Source: Actinomycetales bacterium (GTDB taxonomy: Bacteria > Actinomycetota > Actinomycetes > Actinomycetales > Dermabacteraceae). From it: a stretch of DNA of 8,039 nucleotides. This document shows positions 6,882 through 8,039 of the stretch, in pieces. The notes beneath the pieces were generated by a model. That model saw only the letters and a list, made by a program, of their open reading frames with translations, was not told where the DNA came from and made no database searches. The stretch lies in assembly GCA_012799425.1 (NCBI GenBank), contig JAAZLF010000034.1, forward strand, positions 1 through 8,039, written 5' to 3'. The position numbers were made by a program, and so were the translations under genes. Position 1 is the first letter of the stretch, and the number at the start of each line of letters is the position of its first letter.

Positions 6882-7172
6882 ATGAAGCATCGAATGATCG
6901 ACGAGCGGGACACCGTCACCGAAGACGAAGCGACCCAGTTCCGAGTCGCCTTCGCGCACCCAGGACACTACGTGCAGATGCACGATGTAGAGAGCAGCAA
7001 CGTGCGCGACGTGCTGCGCTGGGCGGAAGAGTTCAATCGGTCTGCGGAGACACCCGAGGGCACTCAGTACTTCGTCGCCCTCCGCAGAGATCACCCTGCC
7101 GAGTTCCCTGGCGACCATCCCGGCACAGATCTCGTCTGGCTCACCCCGCCACCGGAGAGCATCTTCGACTGA
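6882..7172 (+). CDS. Small acidic protein of unknown function (96 residues)
   Basis: I do not recognise a family. The predicted 96-residue soluble protein is acidic, has no signal peptide or membrane helix, and contains aromatic- and His-rich segments (FAHPGHYVQMHDVE near 24-37, RRDHPAEFPGDHPG near 68-81) and a proline-rich end (TPPPESIF). A predicted helix, NVRDVLRWAEEFNRSAE, lies in the middle. The frame stays open upstream to 6804, but the ATG at 6882 is chosen because GGGGAGG (6871-6877) lies 4 nt before it. Codons ending in A or T (gta, aat, act, aga, cct) are commoner than in the genes to the left, which suggests recent acquisition. It is followed by a second unrecognised gene on the same strand after 92 bp. 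The reverse strand is also open here (6747-7118), but that frame has no ribosome binding site. Confidence 0.62.
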   Translation: MKHRMIDERDTVTEDEATQFRVAFAHPGHYVQMHDVESSNVRDVLRWAEEFNRSAETPEGTQYFVALRRDHPAEFPGDHPGTDLVWLTPPPESIFD

Positions 7173-7186
7173 GCAGAGTTGACATC

Positions 7187-7262
7187 AGGAGGTGCCCCGT
7201 GCCTCCCGGTGCTACCTGCAAGTATGCTCCAGGCACCAGCCGATCCCCGCACGGGAGGTACG
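7187..7262 (+). promoter_or_regulatory. Long stem that can mask a ribosome binding site, with a second SD-start pair upstream
   Basis: Bases 7198-7212 can pair with 7249-7262: fourteen base pairs including one G-U and a single bulged G at 7209. The stem ends 2 nt before the ATG at 7265 and contains its Shine-Dalgarno sequence GGGAGG (7253-7258). The same anti-SD block CCTCCC (7202-7207) can instead pair with the upstream AGGAGG (7187-7192). That upstream AGGAGG stands 6 nt before an in-frame GTG (7199). The layout of two ribosome binding sites competing for one complementary block resembles a translational attenuator. Alternatively the dyad is a protein-binding operator, or coding sequence if GTG 7199 is the true start. 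The pairing is seen; the switch is inference. Confidence 0.45.
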
Positions 7263-7264
7263 CC

Positions 7265-7723
7265 ATGTGGTCCTTCCCGACGAAGCGCCCGAAGCTGCCC
7301 GCCACACCGCGCCGAGTTCTGCTCATGTTCTGTGAGGTGCCGACCTCCGATCCCACGGTCTGCGGTCCGAACAGGCCACTTATCGGCGCGCACCTCCGCG
7401 AGCAAGACGCCATCGCCACCGAGACCCGACACCCCGGCATGGGCGTCCACTGGATCGAGTTCGACATCACCGAAGACGCCCGCATGCCTGCGCGACCGTT
7501 CGTGTGGGTCGCCGTGAAGGCCGACGTGTTCCATGGGCTCCCCGAGGAGGACACGGACCCGGTTGAAGTTTTCAGCACAAGACGGCTGGGTCGTGACTGG
7601 ATTGCTGCACGCGCCCGCCGCGGGCAGCTGCATCGCCTCTGGCGGGTCCCCCTCGGCCAGGCAGATCCCGAACACCCAGTCTGGACCGACGAGACCGACG
7701 GCTCCCTGACACGCGAACCATGA
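7265..7723 (+). CDS. Protein of unknown function (152 residues)
   Basis: I do not recognise a family. The predicted soluble protein has a basic, proline-rich N-terminus (MWSFPTKRPKLPATPRR), a short hydrophobic strand (VLLMFCEVP), a central part with HWIEFDI and FVWVAVKADVF that suggests alternating beta-strands, and an Arg-rich helix near 107-128 (RRLGRDWIAARARRGQLHRLWR). There is no signal peptide or membrane helix. Two starts compete: ATG at 7265 after GGGAGG (6-nt spacing), and the in-frame GTG at 7199 after AGGAGG (6-nt spacing), which would add 22 residues. I prefer 7265, because the intervening 66 bases carry rarer codons (cca, cga, agg, tat) and are mostly taken up by an inverted repeat. 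The gene probably shares a transcript with the 96-residue gene upstream. A hairpin starts 10 nt past its stop. Confidence 0.65.
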   Translation: MWSFPTKRPKLPATPRRVLLMFCEVPTSDPTVCGPNRPLIGAHLREQDAIATETRHPGMGVHWIEFDITEDARMPARPFVWVAVKADVFHGLPEEDTDPVEVFSTRRLGRDWIAARARRGQLHRLWRVPLGQADPEHPVWTDETDGSLTREP

Positions 7724-7727
7724 ACGG

Positions 7728-7772
7728 AAAAAAGCGCCCTTGCCCGGACTGTGAGGGCCAGGCACGGGCGCT
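7728..7772 (-). terminator. Intrinsic-type terminator facing leftward transcription
   Basis: AGCGCCC (7733-7739) pairs perfectly with GGGCGCT (7766-7772), and an inner GCCC/GGGC pair (7742-7745 with 7755-7758) extends the structure. On the minus strand the stem is followed directly by a run of T (7733-7728), giving a classic stem plus U-tract. It would stop transcription coming from the tRNA-Arg side before it runs antisense into the two-gene cassette. For rightward transcripts it starts 10 nt after the 7723 stop but lacks a U-tract, so it is weaker in that direction. Confidence 0.55.
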
Positions 7773-7927
7773 AGTGTTCAGCGGGAGACTGCGGTGCAGC
7801 CAGCAGGCGCGGGGTCTGATGATCCGCCATCGCTCGTCGCCGCGGGTGTTCTGCCCGACGTTCCTTCGCCCCGCCAGCCGACGCTTGCTGAATCCGCAGA
7901 CGGGTCCTGCCTTCTGGCACGATCTGC

Positions 7928-7952
7928 GACCATCGCGCCTCTGGCGATGGTC
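7928..7952 (-). repeat. Perfect 9-bp stem-loop downstream of tRNA-Arg
   Basis: GACCATCGC (7928-7936) and GCGATGGTC (7944-7952) are perfect inverted copies around a 7-nt loop. Leftward transcription from the tRNA reaches this hairpin 40 nt after the mature 3' end. No U-tract follows, so it could be a tRNA-trailer structure that aids 3' processing or Rho-dependent ending, or an unrelated operator. Apart from this and the terminator nearer the cassette, the 269 bp from 7724 to 7992 hold no convincing gene. Confidence 0.4.
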
Positions 7953-7992
7953 ACGGCAGACACCGAGGTTGCCTGAACTGCTGCTTCTCTTG

Positions 7993-8039
7993 TGCCCCCG
8001 AGACGATTCGAACGTCCGACACCCGCTTTAGGAGAGCGG
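7993..8039 (-). tRNA. tRNA-Arg (anticodon CCU), 5' part beyond the window
   Basis: The reverse complement of 8039-7993 folds as the 3' part of a tRNA. It shows an anticodon arm CCGCT-CTCCTAA-AGCGG, a variable loop GTGTC, a T arm GGACG-TTCGAAT-CGTCT (one G-U pair), the acceptor 3' strand CGGGGGC and discriminator A (7993). The loop places CCU at positions 34-36, so the tRNA reads AGG arginine codons. The 5' acceptor strand and D arm (about 26 nt) lie outside. No CCA is encoded after A73, so the end is added enzymatically, as usual in actinobacteria. Because the window stops at position 27 of the tRNA, it cannot be told from a 3' fragment left by integration. Confidence 0.88.

Noticed and set aside
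6747..7118. Leftward frame of 123 codons opposite the 96-residue gene
   Set aside because: No ribosome binding site and no recognisable protein. The opposite strand has a strong Shine-Dalgarno sequence and better codon pattern.
6882..7723. Reading the two-gene cassette as a toxin-antitoxin pair
   Set aside because: Only the small acidic protein followed by a larger one fits. No toxin fold, DNA-binding domain or catalytic motif is visible, and the gap of 92 bp is longer than usual for such pairs.
7778..7963. Leftward frame of 61 codons between the tRNA and the terminator
   Set aside because: GTG start without a ribosome binding site, low-complexity composition, and it spans the 9-bp hairpin.
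7720..8031. Rightward frame of 103 codons whose ATG overlaps the previous stop (ATGA) and begins with a CPDC motif
   Set aside because: It has no ribosome binding site, runs through a terminator hairpin and reads antisense through the tRNA-Arg gene. The zinc-ribbon look of the first residues is probably chance.
7993..8039. A duplicated tRNA 3' end as an attachment site pair
   Set aside because: I looked for a second copy of the T-arm/acceptor sequence (TTCGAAT-CGTCT and flanks) near 6660-7990 and found none, so integration at this tRNA cannot be shown from the window.
1..8039. CRISPR array, insertion sequence or transposase
   Set aside because: No regularly spaced direct repeats, terminal inverted repeats with a transposase frame, or cas-like proteins are visible.

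Overview
The window is a very GC-rich chromosomal segment of an actinobacterium. The GC-ending codons, the actinobacterial SulP, ChaA-like and S9 peptidase proteins, a tRNA without an encoded CCA end, and two starts that look leaderless all fit the order Micrococcales. A Brachybacterium-like (Dermabacteraceae) host is my best guess, from general resemblance only.

Layout. Bases 1-83 hold no gene, only very GC-rich inverted repeats downstream of the first gene. Three leftward genes follow: a ChaA-type cation/proton antiporter (84-1268), a secreted acidic lipoprotein of unknown function (1433-2365) and a small two-helix membrane protein (2536-2829). A 145-bp divergent intergenic region separates these from a rightward SulP-family anion transporter with a STAS domain (2975-4456). 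This gene converges on a leftward S9-family serine peptidase (4517-6532), with about 60 bp between the two stops. The left 6.5 kb therefore reads as ordinary core genome: ion transport, cell envelope and peptide turnover.

The right end is different. Just upstream of the peptidase lies what looks like the last 30 or so codons of a zinc-type (quinone oxidoreductase-like) dehydrogenase, on the minus strand. Its upstream part is missing. Beyond this break come two rightward genes of no family I recognise (6882-7172 and 7265-7723), with visibly more AT-ending codons. Inverted repeats lie before each of them. The one before the second gene can pair with that gene's ribosome binding site. A leftward intrinsic-type terminator (7728-7772) and another strong hairpin (7928-7952) separate this cassette from the 3' half of a leftward tRNA-Arg (anticodon CCU), which is cut by the window edge. 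The 269 bp between 7724 and 7992 hold these two hairpins and no gene I can support. A truncated core gene, an unfamiliar cassette and a tRNA gene side by side suggest a small accessory insertion. No integrase or duplicated attachment site is visible.

The genes do not form an obvious single pathway. The two transporters may both serve ion and pH homeostasis, but that is inference.
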